A stretch of 64,000 nucleotides of DNA from Acidobacteriota bacterium (GTDB lineage: Bacteria; Acidobacteriota; UBA6911): NCBI GenBank assembly GCA_016929335.1, contig JAFGIY010000216.1:1-64000 (forward strand). Direction: 5' to 3'. Shown here piece after piece: positions 8,956 through 16,659 of this stretch. The notes beneath the pieces were generated by a model. It saw only the letters and a list, made by a program, of their open reading frames with translations, did no database searches and had not been told where the DNA came from. Position numbers and translations under genes: made by a program. Within the stretch, counting starts at the first letter, position 1. Each line of letters begins with the position of its first letter.

Positions 8956-9939
8956 CTATTTTCGAAAGCCTTTAACAGCGGCCGTTGCCGTGGAACTGAG
9001 CCGCGAAGTGACAGATTTGGCCGCGCCGGAAGCTGCTTTGGCCGCAGCGCCACCAGCCGCTCCTGTTGCGCGGATCATGGAACCGCCAGGAATCAGAGTG
9101 AGAGCAGTGCCGGCAAGGCCCAAAGTAATCTGTCCCAGTCCCGCGCCGGCAGCGCCGCCCACGAGTGCATTGATAATTTTGTTGGTGCTCAAAACGATTC
9201 CAAGCGATAGTACCGGCCCAAGCAGCTGTGCTGCCACTTGGCCGCTTGTGGCCGATCCAAAGGGATTGGCTGCAGCAACAGCTAAAATAGCCACCCCGAT
9301 TGCCAACGCCGCACCGTAAAGTGGAATCAGCATGAAATAGGACAGCACCGCCATAAACCATCTCAATGCATGTGGCCGGAATTCACGGTCGAAGGCCATT
9401 GCGAAAAAGACCGGGCCGAGAACAAGATTCATTGCTAAAACGCATAGCGAGCCTCCCATGCAAACCAGGATGATTCCGTAGCAGATGAACAACACAATTG
9501 CCCCGATCCCAAACAGGAGGCTTCCCATGGTCACGTTGTAAAGCGTTCCAAGAATAGTGCTGACCAAGCCCTGCGAATTGTTGCTGGCGTTCATTGCTTG
9601 ATCCATTATTACGGTTTGATCCATGAAGGACGTGGTAAGCGATTGAAGAGAAGGGTAGAAATTCGTCGCAAGTATTTTTACTGCACTAAATATCTGGTCT
9701 GAGGCTATTGGCCAGATTGCAAACATGCCGGCAATAAACAAATACTTAATGAGTATCCGGTGAAGCTCGGTGCGGTTGCCCGATGCGACCTGAATCCCTT
9801 CCTGAAGGAAAACCTTAAACAGGAGAAAAGCCCAGAGGATAGCGCCGAGTGTCGTATAGACGACCACATAATCCCACCCACCATTGAGGCGTCCCCGCAA
9901 GGCATCCCAAATTACATCCATCAATTGAGCCAGATTCAT
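8956..9939 (-). CDS. TrbL/VirB6-like polytopic inner-membrane protein
   Basis: A 327-residue protein with about six hydrophobic helices between residues 25 and 270 and a Gly/Ala/Ser-rich C-terminal tail ending in basic residues. This matches TrbL/VirB6, the inner-membrane channel component. VirB6 proteins diverge strongly in sequence, so the call rests on topology, length and its place between the virB5- and virB8-like genes. The Ala-rich tail (about 280-320) is typical of TrbL. Confidence 0.8.
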   Translation of the reverse strand: MNLAQLMDVIWDALRGRLNGGWDYVVVYTTLGAILWAFLLFKVFLQEGIQVASGNRTELHRILIKYLFIAGMFAIWPIASDQIFSAVKILATNFYPSLQSLTTSFMDQTVIMDQAMNASNNSQGLVSTILGTLYNVTMGSLLFGIGAIVLFICYGIILVCMGGSLCVLAMNLVLGPVFFAMAFDREFRPHALRWFMAVLSYFMLIPLYGAALAIGVAILAVAAANPFGSATSGQVAAQLLGPVLSLGIVLSTNKIINALVGGAAGAGLGQITLGLAGTALTLIPGGSMIRATGAAGGAAAKAASGAAKSVTSRLSSTATAAVKGFRK

Positions 9940-9965
9940 TTCTGCCCTCTTTCGCGGTTTCCCGT

Positions 9966-10733
9966 TTACGGCAGCCGCAGCATGTCCTTTATTGTTTCCT
10001 GATTCCGGAAGTCACCCTGCTGTGCTTCTGTTTCCAACTGCTTCATTCGAGTGATCAAATTGCGTTGTTCCTTCTGATCTGTCAGCAGCCGTTGCTCAAC
10101 AACCTTGGTTTCCGCCTGGATTTGCGCAATTTCGATCAGAATGGCGTTTGTTAATGCCGTCAGCTGAGGAAGAAAGACTTCATTCCCAGGTCCGGAGGGG
10201 CCTGTAATCAAAGCTTGGTTTTGAGCCTTATAGCGTTCTAAGGTTTCACTATGGGTTTTATCCTGCCCTTGGAGGTCAATCAGATGAGCCTCTTCCTGTT
10301 TCAAACGATCAACCTGTTCTTCGGAAAGACCGATGAGACTGTCCGCATAAGCTCGATAGTCAGGATTAACTCTGTATTGACGGGTAGTTCGCAATCCCAT
10401 AATTTGGGCTTGCCATGCCTGTTCATCGAAGGTTTTCCAGATTGTTATAAAGTGATCTCGGAGCCGAACCCATTCAGTCGGAACGTAGTATCGCCAATCG
10501 GCTGCGGAAAGCCGGCGATAGACGCTCTGGAATGTTGAAAAATAATTATCAAACTCTGCTTTGTATTTGTTGAATTCAGAAATGTACGATGTCATCTGTT
10601 TGATTTGCTCTATTTGTCGCGCGAGTTGAACAACTCGTTGCGCGTGAGCAACAGGATCTGTGAAGACAAATGCATTCGCATGACCGACGACAAACAGCAG
10701 CATTACTGCCATCAATACAATTCCCTTTTTCAT
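9966..10733 (-). CDS. TrbJ/VirB5-like pilus-associated protein
   Basis: A 255-residue secreted protein: signal peptide MKKGIVLMAVMLLFVVGHANA, then a largely helical coiled-coil body (VVQLARQIEQIKQMTSYISE near the start; long helices near the end). TrbJ/VirB5 proteins are minor pilus-tip components and have exactly this makeup. The frame is open upstream to 10811, but the ATG at 10733 is followed directly by the signal peptide and overlaps the virB4 stop as ATGA, which decides the start. Confidence 0.82.
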   Translation of the reverse strand: MKKGIVLMAVMLLFVVGHANAFVFTDPVAHAQRVVQLARQIEQIKQMTSYISEFNKYKAEFDNYFSTFQSVYRRLSAADWRYYVPTEWVRLRDHFITIWKTFDEQAWQAQIMGLRTTRQYRVNPDYRAYADSLIGLSEEQVDRLKQEEAHLIDLQGQDKTHSETLERYKAQNQALITGPSGPGNEVFLPQLTALTNAILIEIAQIQAETKVVEQRLLTDQKEQRNLITRMKQLETEAQQGDFRNQETIKDMLRLP

Positions 10734-13246
10734 ATTTCTTTCTCCTGCATTGTGGATTGTTGAATGAGATAGGGTTCGAGAATCGCCAGGCGCTCCGGCG
10801 TATTCCGGCAATGGCCTGTCAGCCGTACCAATTCATCGATCGCCTGGCGCACATTTCCGTTATAGCGTTCTTTCATTTTCTTTTTGATGGTTCGTTCTCG
10901 GGCGTCAGTGCTGGCCAGCCAATAAGTGTGCGGATCGGCAACTGTCCGTAAAATTCGCCGCAAACCGGATGCAGACCAATAGAGAACTTCATAGCGGGAA
11001 GGATCGAGCTGCTTGTATTGCTCGATGTGATATTCCGTGAGATTGAGCGCTCGAAAGGAATCCTCGACCCTTTTCTGCCCGCCGAAAAAGAAAGCCTGCA
11101 TGAGATTCGTTATGATCGCTTTGGACCAGGGTTGTTCCGGACTGTCCAAATCAGCAAGAGACTGAGTGATCAGGTCCAACATGATGTTCCAATGCCGGCC
11201 AGTTCGGGCAAGCAACGTAATCCAATAGGAGAAAGCTGGATCGGTGATGTAGCGATGCGCTTCATCCAGGACGAAACGCTTCTCAACACTTCGAAGGTTC
11301 TCATCTGCAATGTCGCGGTAGACCTTGGAGAAGATTACATAGACGATTGCCGTCATCAGTTCGGGCTCGCCGTCCAAATCACGTAAATCGAAATAGCAAT
11401 ATCGGGCTCTTTGGAGCGTATCTCTTCCCGTATTGAAAAGTTCTCCTCGACGGCCCACGGTCCAAAGACTGAAAGCGCTGGCGAGATCCTTATTCTGAAC
11501 CTCCATCTCCATGATGTTTGCGAGCAGAGTTATCGGAGGGATCGGTTTCCGATCGCCATGCTCCGATTGATTGCGAAGAAGGATCCGATAGGAGTTAAAG
11601 AATTCCGTCAGCCCCTTGCGCATCGCCATTTCATTGGGCGGATTAACCAGCGCTGGGCCGGCCATTAATTTCACCATCCCCATGCAGAATTCAAACTGCT
11701 CGTCGGAGACCGGCAGATTTGGATCGGAAACATGAAAAGGATTGAATCGGAAATTGCTCTCTCGCTTGGAAACACGCATGATCGCCGTCTGGGACGGCAT
11801 TTCTTCCCGTAGCAATTCGAACAAATCCAAGTATGAGGCAGATAGATCTACAACCCAAATCATGGGATTGACCACAAGGTGGGAGAGAAGATCTTTGATG
11901 ACGAAAAAACTCTTTCCGCCGGATGTCGGGCCGCAGATCGCGCGATGATGTGCTTTCAGCTGACTTGTAAATGGATTGTAGGCATAGACACCCTGGAGCC
12001 GGTCTTGGAGGTAATCAACAGGATCTTTATCGCCTTGAAAAAGAATATATGCGCTGAGCAGATCCCCAACATTGGCGGTCCCGAGCAACGATTTGCGAAG
12101 GTAGAACCTGTCATGCCCAGGCAGCATTGAGAAGAAGGCTGCCTTCAGGTTTCGCTTTTCGGTGATTCCAAAGGAACCGATTTCCTTGAGGAGTGAAATG
12201 ACTTCCGCACGCCGATTCCGCAGTGTCTCCTTATCCTCTGCCCGGACCGCGACAGATAAATGCCACCATACCGGGAGTTCTTTCTCGTTGTCGATACGAG
12301 ACCGGAAGGACTGAACTTCCTCCACATATTTGAGATTTTTCGGATCCATTGTGGAAAGAGCAGTTGCGATCGGCAGATTAAAATCCTGCTCTTTAAAAAG
12401 GTGTTGTTTATTTGCAAAACCGATTGATTGCCGCAGGATCAGCGGAAATCCCAGCTCATAAAATCGCCGGAGATACATTGCGACGGAGCTTGGCGGAGGG
12501 TATTTCATGCCAATAATCGAAATGTATTGGCTGTTATTAATGACCAGATACTCTTCATCTGCCCGAAAAACATAGCTACTGTGGGCAAGCTGGGCGTTAA
12601 GAGAGAGGTCCGAGCGATAAGCCGGTGCCGGCGAGAAGTTAATAAGCTCATAAAGAGCTTCAAATGATCGCTTCCGATCCGGAATTCGGAATCCAAAACG
12701 GCCCAAGCCGCTGGAAAGAGAAAAGATGCCTTGTTCAATCTGGTTGATGCTCTCTTTGAGCTGATCCCTGAAAAAGCGGAGCACCTTGGTTTCCTGGATA
12801 AGCATCCCCCAGTTGGGATCTTTCTTCTTTGGTGGAAAATAGCGCAAGGCGCAAAGAATCCGGTTCCCGAAGCTTTTTAGAATCAGATCGTCCCAAAATT
12901 CCTGCTTTTTTGATTGGACGAACTGAATTAGCTGAGGCGCATTGGGATTCCTTTTCAGCGGCAAGGGTTGAGGCGTATCCCGCATCAGGAGGTTCGATAT
13001 CATGAAGCCGGCCCCCTCTTCCGGCAGTTGCTCGATTGCAGAGCGGGCAAAATGAGAGAATTGTTCCTTCACTTCTTCTGCCAGACCCTCATAATCCAGT
13101 CCCGCAAGCTGAAAAAGGATTAACAGCGAGCCATCCTTCATCAAAATGATGGGCAGCTCATTGCTAAGAAAATCAACGTAGAGCAGAGCGTTTTCCAGCT
13201 TTTGTTCCTGCCGGTTTACGTTTCGCAGCAGATCGCGATACCGCAT
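10730..13246 (-). CDS. TrbE/VirB4-like type IV secretion ATPase
   Basis: An 838-residue ATPase, the usual VirB4/TrbE length. The N-terminal half is the VirB4-specific region that binds the inner-membrane complex. The C-terminal RecA-like domain has Walker A GPTSGGKS (about residue 440) and Walker B RFVLDEAHRY (about 660). It energises pilus assembly and substrate transfer. The start at 13246 has a strong ribosome site (AGGAGG seven bases before ATG) although it lies 74 bases inside the preceding virB3-like gene. The stop overlaps the virB5-like ATG. It is the most securely identified member of the operon. Confidence 0.93.
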   Translation of the reverse strand: MRYRDLLRNVNRQEQKLENALLYVDFLSNELPIILMKDGSLLILFQLAGLDYEGLAEEVKEQFSHFARSAIEQLPEEGAGFMISNLLMRDTPQPLPLKRNPNAPQLIQFVQSKKQEFWDDLILKSFGNRILCALRYFPPKKKDPNWGMLIQETKVLRFFRDQLKESINQIEQGIFSLSSGLGRFGFRIPDRKRSFEALYELINFSPAPAYRSDLSLNAQLAHSSYVFRADEEYLVINNSQYISIIGMKYPPPSSVAMYLRRFYELGFPLILRQSIGFANKQHLFKEQDFNLPIATALSTMDPKNLKYVEEVQSFRSRIDNEKELPVWWHLSVAVRAEDKETLRNRRAEVISLLKEIGSFGITEKRNLKAAFFSMLPGHDRFYLRKSLLGTANVGDLLSAYILFQGDKDPVDYLQDRLQGVYAYNPFTSQLKAHHRAICGPTSGGKSFFVIKDLLSHLVVNPMIWVVDLSASYLDLFELLREEMPSQTAIMRVSKRESNFRFNPFHVSDPNLPVSDEQFEFCMGMVKLMAGPALVNPPNEMAMRKGLTEFFNSYRILLRNQSEHGDRKPIPPITLLANIMEMEVQNKDLASAFSLWTVGRRGELFNTGRDTLQRARYCYFDLRDLDGEPELMTAIVYVIFSKVYRDIADENLRSVEKRFVLDEAHRYITDPAFSYWITLLARTGRHWNIMLDLITQSLADLDSPEQPWSKAIITNLMQAFFFGGQKRVEDSFRALNLTEYHIEQYKQLDPSRYEVLYWSASGLRRILRTVADPHTYWLASTDARERTIKKKMKERYNGNVRQAIDELVRLTGHCRNTPERLAILEPYLIQQSTMQEKEI

Positions 13247-13568
13247 TGACAGCCTCCTGGTTTATAAACTGTATGCGCTGGAGAGAGAGCGACTGTGAGT
13301 TCAGGTTCGCCTTTAGGAAGCAGGCCGAATCCTTTTCAAGATGATCCGTGTTGTCCAGCCAGAAACAGATTGCAAAGATTATCCCTGTGACAGCGATGCC
13401 CAATCCGATCATCATCACCTTCACTACAGTGTTTGCACCGGATGTGAGTGAAAAGCCTACTGTGGTAAAAAGCAGCCCGGCGCCCAGCGTGGCAAACAGC
13501 TTGATATAGGTAACTCCCCACACTTTGGGGATATGCTGGATGTTTCTGAAAATGTCTCTTTCTTTCAT
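13173..13568 (-). CDS. TrbD/VirB3-like membrane protein
   Basis: A 131-residue protein with two closely spaced hydrophobic helices (about 22-42 and 48-70). This is the VirB3/TrbD layout, and the gene sits directly before the virB4-like gene, its invariant neighbour. The last 25 codons overlap virB4 in another frame. The C-terminal tail beyond residue 80 is longer and more basic than in many VirB3 proteins. VirB3 anchors VirB4 to the membrane. Confidence 0.72.
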   Translation of the reverse strand: MKERDIFRNIQHIPKVWGVTYIKLFATLGAGLLFTTVGFSLTSGANTVVKVMMIGLGIAVTGIIFAICFWLDNTDHLEKDSACFLKANLNSQSLSLQRIQFINQEAVNAVSRSAAKRKPAGTKAGKRSALR

Positions 13569-13627
13569 GGCCTTTTTCGATGGGTTTGCAGGCGCTCAGC
13601 CCAGCTGAGCGCCTTGGCAGTGATTAT

Positions 13628-13939
13628 TTAGGTGATGAACGTATTTGCCAAAAAGCCGAGAACAATTCCGACGATGGCAAAGATGAGCGAAGTCATAGAG
13701 TCGTTATCGCCCTGGCTCAGTTTATAGGCAGTACGGCCCAGCCCTATGAGGCCTACCATGCCGGCAACCAAAGTACCGGCGGCAATAGCAATGGTGCGGA
13801 TATCGGTCACTGCTCCCAGGAATGTGGGCGCAACCGCTTGCTGGGCATGAAGCAGGTATGGCTGGCCGACCAACCATCCTGCAAGAATCATAAACAAGGT
13901 TTTCATCGACTTTCGTAAATTTGGTATCCTTAGCTGCAT
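13628..13939 (-). CDS. TrbC/VirB2-like pilin precursor
   Basis: A 103-residue small protein with a signal peptide ending near LLHAQQA and two hydrophobic helices separated by a short polar loop (GLGRTAYKLSQGD), the structure of VirB2/TrbC major pilins. The ATG at 13939 has the ribosome site AAGGAGAT. A start at 13906 (MKTLF) would give a more usual leader but lacks that site. It heads the pilus part of the operon just before the virB3-like gene. Confidence 0.82.
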   Translation of the reverse strand: MQLRIPNLRKSMKTLFMILAGWLVGQPYLLHAQQAVAPTFLGAVTDIRTIAIAAGTLVAGMVGLIGLGRTAYKLSQGDNDSMTSLIFAIVGIVLGFLANTFIT

Positions 13940-13984
13940 GGATTGATCTCCTTTTTGTTCGGCTGAATTAGTTGCGATCTCGGC

Positions 13985-14092
13985 TTATTCGTTGCCTTCC
14001 TTCCGTTTCTTGAAAAACCAGAATCCAATTCCGCCGGCTACCAGCACCAGCAGAACAAAGAAGTAGTTCATTACCTTTTGGAAAATCTCCAT
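13985..14092 (-). CDS. 35-residue single-span membrane protein, first gene of secretion operon
   Basis: A very short gene: ATG at 14092 with ribosome site AGGAGA six bases upstream, 35 codons and a stop. The product is one hydrophobic helix (about residues 9-28) followed by a basic tail (FFKKRKEGNE). The frame is open to 14215, but only the 14092 start has a ribosome site. It lies 45 bases before the pilin gene and is the first translated product downstream of the shared 39-bp element. The function is unknown; it could be a small inner-membrane accessory protein. Confidence 0.6.
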   Translation of the reverse strand: MEIFQKVMNYFFVLLVLVAGGIGFWFFKKRKEGNE

Positions 14093-14165
14093 ATAGTGTC
14101 TCCTGTGCAGGTTGGAGCTCAACCAGGCATAGTTTTTCCTGGGAAGTAGCCCGTGTTGAAAGCGC

Positions 14166-14191
14166 TGCAGAATGCTATAATTCGTTCTGCA
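14166..14191 (-). promoter_or_regulatory. Inverted repeat in the secretion-operon leader
   Basis: TGCAGAA and its complement TTCTGCA are separated by 12 bases, directly downstream of the shared 39-bp element and about 75 bases before the first gene of the secretion operon. It could be an operator or an RNA hairpin in the leader. No copy lies beside the second 39-bp element. Confidence 0.35.
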
Positions 14192-14195
14192 ATTA

Positions 14196-14234
14196 GAAGA
14201 GTCACGAAACGCCAAAAAACTTATAAACTTTTTT
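14196..14234 (-). promoter_or_regulatory. Shared 39-bp element, copy 1 (upstream of type IV secretion operon)
   Basis: This 39-base sequence is repeated without a mismatch, in inverted orientation, at 29252-29290. In both places it points the same way relative to the genes it precedes: here the secretion operon on the minus strand, there the xis/int genes on the plus strand. It contains GTTTATAAG and, about 16 bases on, CGTGAC, and follows an A-rich tract in both places. A promoter with two recognition boxes or a common operator is the simplest reading. The divergent sigma gene begins 49 bases to the right. Confidence 0.65.
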
Positions 14235-14282
14235 CATTTTCTTGCTTTTTTTGTCAGCGGCTCCCCAAAATGGAGGATTTTT

Positions 14283-15131
14283 ATGAGGGCCAGCGAAAAG
14301 GAATGCATGTTGGCGGGAAGCGAATTTGAAGAACAGGCTTGCGAGCTGATTGAAGAGCTAAAGCCGTTATTGGTTGAACATGGCGTGGAAGCTGCTGCGT
14401 TATCGGAAGCTTGCAGGGAATCTTTCCTTGAAATGGCAAAAAATGACGCCGCGAATTCTTCGGAGGCTCTTCAGCCATTTTTTTTGGAACTGGTTTTGTG
14501 GAATCTCTTCGCCCGTGGGAGCTCACTTTGGATCAATTCCAGAACCAATGCAGGGAATACGGTCCCGCTGGAGATCATGACGATGGCTTATGTGTTATGG
14601 AAAGATGGATTGAGCCTGGCAGAGCATTACAATGTGGACTCGGCGGCGGCCGCAGAAATCATGGCGCTGGTTACTCACAAAGCCGCCGATAGGATGAGCA
14701 ATTATGATGAGGATCCTGAAAGCGAACCCGTTCGGGATATCCGCAAGTATATTTTTACTGCCTTCAGGTATGCAATCTACGTGATTGCCAAAAAACAATC
14801 CTCACCTCCAAGGGATTTTCTTGAGATGAATAGTCTGGGCAAGAATTGGGAATCAGGTTTAACCGGAATCGAGAAACAAATATTTTGTGAGGAGCTGTTG
14901 AAAGCCATGCCTCAGAAGGACCAGAGGATATTCATGGCCTACTACATCTCTGAATACAGTTGGAAGGAAACAGCGCAGAAGTTGGGGCTTACTGTGGGTG
15001 CAGCTCAAAGAAGTCTTAGCGATGCGATGATGAAAACGTTCGGGATACGCATGCAGGAACTGCGAAGGATAGGCTATCAGCAGGTGACTGAAATTGAGAG
15101 CTACTTGAAGAAGAGACAGAAGATTCATTAA
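14283..15131 (+). CDS. RNA polymerase sigma factor-like protein (ECF-like)
   Basis: A 282-residue protein. The C-terminal third contains a region-4 type helix-turn-helix: LKAMPQKDQRIFMAYYI, then YSWKETAQKLGLT and a recognition helix around AAQRSLSDAMM (about 205-255). This is the pattern of ECF/sigma-70 region 4. The N-terminal part is helical and longer than in typical ECF factors (about 170-200 residues), so region 2 is weak by eye. A zinc-finger membrane protein follows after 19 bases, as expected of an anti-sigma partner. The gene diverges from the type IV secretion operon and probably controls element genes. The ribosome site is GGAGG before the ATG. Confidence 0.7.
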   Translation: MRASEKECMLAGSEFEEQACELIEELKPLLVEHGVEAAALSEACRESFLEMAKNDAANSSEALQPFFLELVLWNLFARGSSLWINSRTNAGNTVPLEIMTMAYVLWKDGLSLAEHYNVDSAAAAEIMALVTHKAADRMSNYDEDPESEPVRDIRKYIFTAFRYAIYVIAKKQSSPPRDFLEMNSLGKNWESGLTGIEKQIFCEELLKAMPQKDQRIFMAYYISEYSWKETAQKLGLTVGAAQRSLSDAMMKTFGIRMQELRRIGYQQVTEIESYLKKRQKIH

Positions 15132-15150
15132 TACATAAGTTGAGAATTTC

Positions 15151-15906
15151 ATGTCGAAGAGCGAAGAAAAGCAGCAGGTTGAAATTCTGAAAAAAGCCTA
15201 TATGACCGTCCATCCCAATCCTGAACGCAAGGACTGTCCCGAACCCAAGGTACTTCGAGATGTTGCTTTTCACCGAAATATTGGCACCCAGGAACAGTTT
15301 GAAGCGATCATGGATCACCTCACGCAATGCTCTGCATGCGTGCGCGATCACATGGCATTTGTTGAAGAGTACAAGGAAGAGAAAAGGTGGAATCAACAAA
15401 TCATGCGAGCTTTACTGGGACTCGCGGCGGTTCTTGTGATTTCCTTGGCGATTTGGGCTGTGTGGCGCACTCAGCCCAAGCAAGAGTTAGCCATCCAGCC
15501 GCCGGAACCGAAACATCAGGAATCCGCCAATCCAGCTGCACCGGATACAAGCAATCATGAAAACATTCCTCCCCAAATCGCGCAGTTGGAATCAGTCACA
15601 ATTGAGATTCCTCCGAAATTGAGAGGCTCAGCCGAAAATGAGCATCCAATCATCCTTAGCCGGGGAAGGTTGAATATTGAGATTCGCATGCCGATCGGCA
15701 GCCCGGAGGGAAGATATAAATTGCGAATTTTGGACAATTCCGGGAAAGCGCATTCAGCGGTGGAGAGAACTGCCTCGAAAGTAAATGGAATTACCAGCGT
15801 TAGGTCCACTTTGGATACTTCAAATCTGCCACCAGGCGATTACAAATTCAGCATCCAGGAATCCGGTTTTGAGGAATGGACGGATTATCCGCTCCTAATT
15901 AACTAA
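15151..15906 (+). CDS. Membrane-bound zinc-finger anti-sigma factor-like protein
   Basis: A 251-residue protein whose N-terminal cytosolic part has the anti-sigma zinc-finger signature H-x3-C-x2-C (HLTQCSAC, about 53-60). One transmembrane helix (about 90-108) and a periplasmic, beta-rich C-terminal domain of about 140 residues follow. This is the build of ECF anti-sigma factors that hold the sigma factor until an envelope signal arrives. It starts 19 bases after the sigma-like gene, so both are co-expressed. The signal sensed by the outer domain is unknown. Confidence 0.72.
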   Translation: MSKSEEKQQVEILKKAYMTVHPNPERKDCPEPKVLRDVAFHRNIGTQEQFEAIMDHLTQCSACVRDHMAFVEEYKEEKRWNQQIMRALLGLAAVLVISLAIWAVWRTQPKQELAIQPPEPKHQESANPAAPDTSNHENIPPQIAQLESVTIEIPPKLRGSAENEHPIILSRGRLNIEIRMPIGSPEGRYKLRILDNSGKAHSAVERTASKVNGITSVRSTLDTSNLPPGDYKFSIQESGFEEWTDYPLLIN

Positions 15907-15971
15907 ATCCGTTCGATATCCTTTTGGCAGAATGAAAACTCAGTTTCCGGGCCCAACAAGTCACTTTCCGA

Positions 15972-16097
15972 TTACGCGACATAATTCGTCCAGTTTGCAG
16001 CATTGCAGCACAGTTTCTCATAAGCGTGTTTATAGTTCCTTACTCCACCAAGGCCCGGTTCTGAATTTGTATCGTCATTATTATTAGATTGTTGCGG
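15972..16097 (-). pseudogene. Probable C-terminal gene fragment (unidentified)
   Basis: The minus strand reads 41 open codons ending in TAA with protein-like composition (for example RNYKHAYEKLCCNAANWTNYV), bounded upstream by a stop and with no start. It looks like the tail of a decayed gene. I cannot name the family. It lies in a 750-base stretch without intact genes between the anti-sigma gene and the chimeric DUF4062 gene. Confidence 0.3.
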
Positions 16098-16252
16098 CTA
16101 TTCGGAGGGAGAAATTTGAAAAATGGTGGTGGGGCTGAATATCGGTAAGGGGAGCATAAAGTTTGGAGATAGCTGGTGCCGTTCTGAAATTTAAATCTAG
16201 CCACCACTCGCTATTCGGTTAGATTGGGTGTAGGAGGGTAGAAAGAGGGGGC

Positions 16253-16272
16253 GCACACCGTACGTGGTGTGC
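16253..16272. repeat. Perfect hairpin in gene-poor stretch
   Basis: GCACACC and GGTGTGC flank a six-base loop. There is no T-run after it on either strand, so it is not an ordinary terminator. The surrounding bases hold only gene fragments. Confidence 0.5.
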
Positions 16273-16429
16273 TCTATGGCACTTGGAATCATGGCATCCG
16301 ACTATTTACTGCCCTGGAATCTCGGGAGTTATCAAAATATTCCCTTATCTCTTCCCTATTTCAGTGCAGAAAGCGGAGCGATAAATAAAAATAGGGAGTA
16401 GAGGGCAGTAGCCGTTTCACTGCAACCTC

Positions 16430-16549
16430 CTACTTGGTCCAATTGCTAATCGCCCTCAAATACGGCTCAAAATCAGAAGCGATGCAGTCGATTGTTTTTG
16501 AATCAAGAGCCTTAGCCGTAGCCTTTTCGGGACCTTTCTCAGAGCATAT
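16430..16549 (-). pseudogene. Probable C-terminal gene fragment next to chimeric DUF4062 gene
   Basis: Thirty-nine open minus-strand codons end in TAG with protein-like composition (including IASDFEPYLRAISNW) and no start codon. It lies downstream of and on the same strand as the DUF4062 chimera. It could be the original tail of that gene, cut off when foreign sequence replaced its middle; this is only a guess from position. An overlapping plus-strand stretch (about 16550-16670) also looks protein-like. Confidence 0.3.
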
Positions 16550-16659
16550 CTACAAGACGAGAATTCTATCAGCCTGCCATAAATGTTAAATATCTTGGTG
16601 AAAAAGTGGAACGTGTTTTAACTAAATTTCCAGGCGATTCTGGATCTGCATGGATAATA

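Noticed and set aside
16253-16272. Small RNA or group II intron piece in the gene-poor stretch
   Set aside because: Only one simple hairpin is present, without T-run, promoter or intron domain V sequence.
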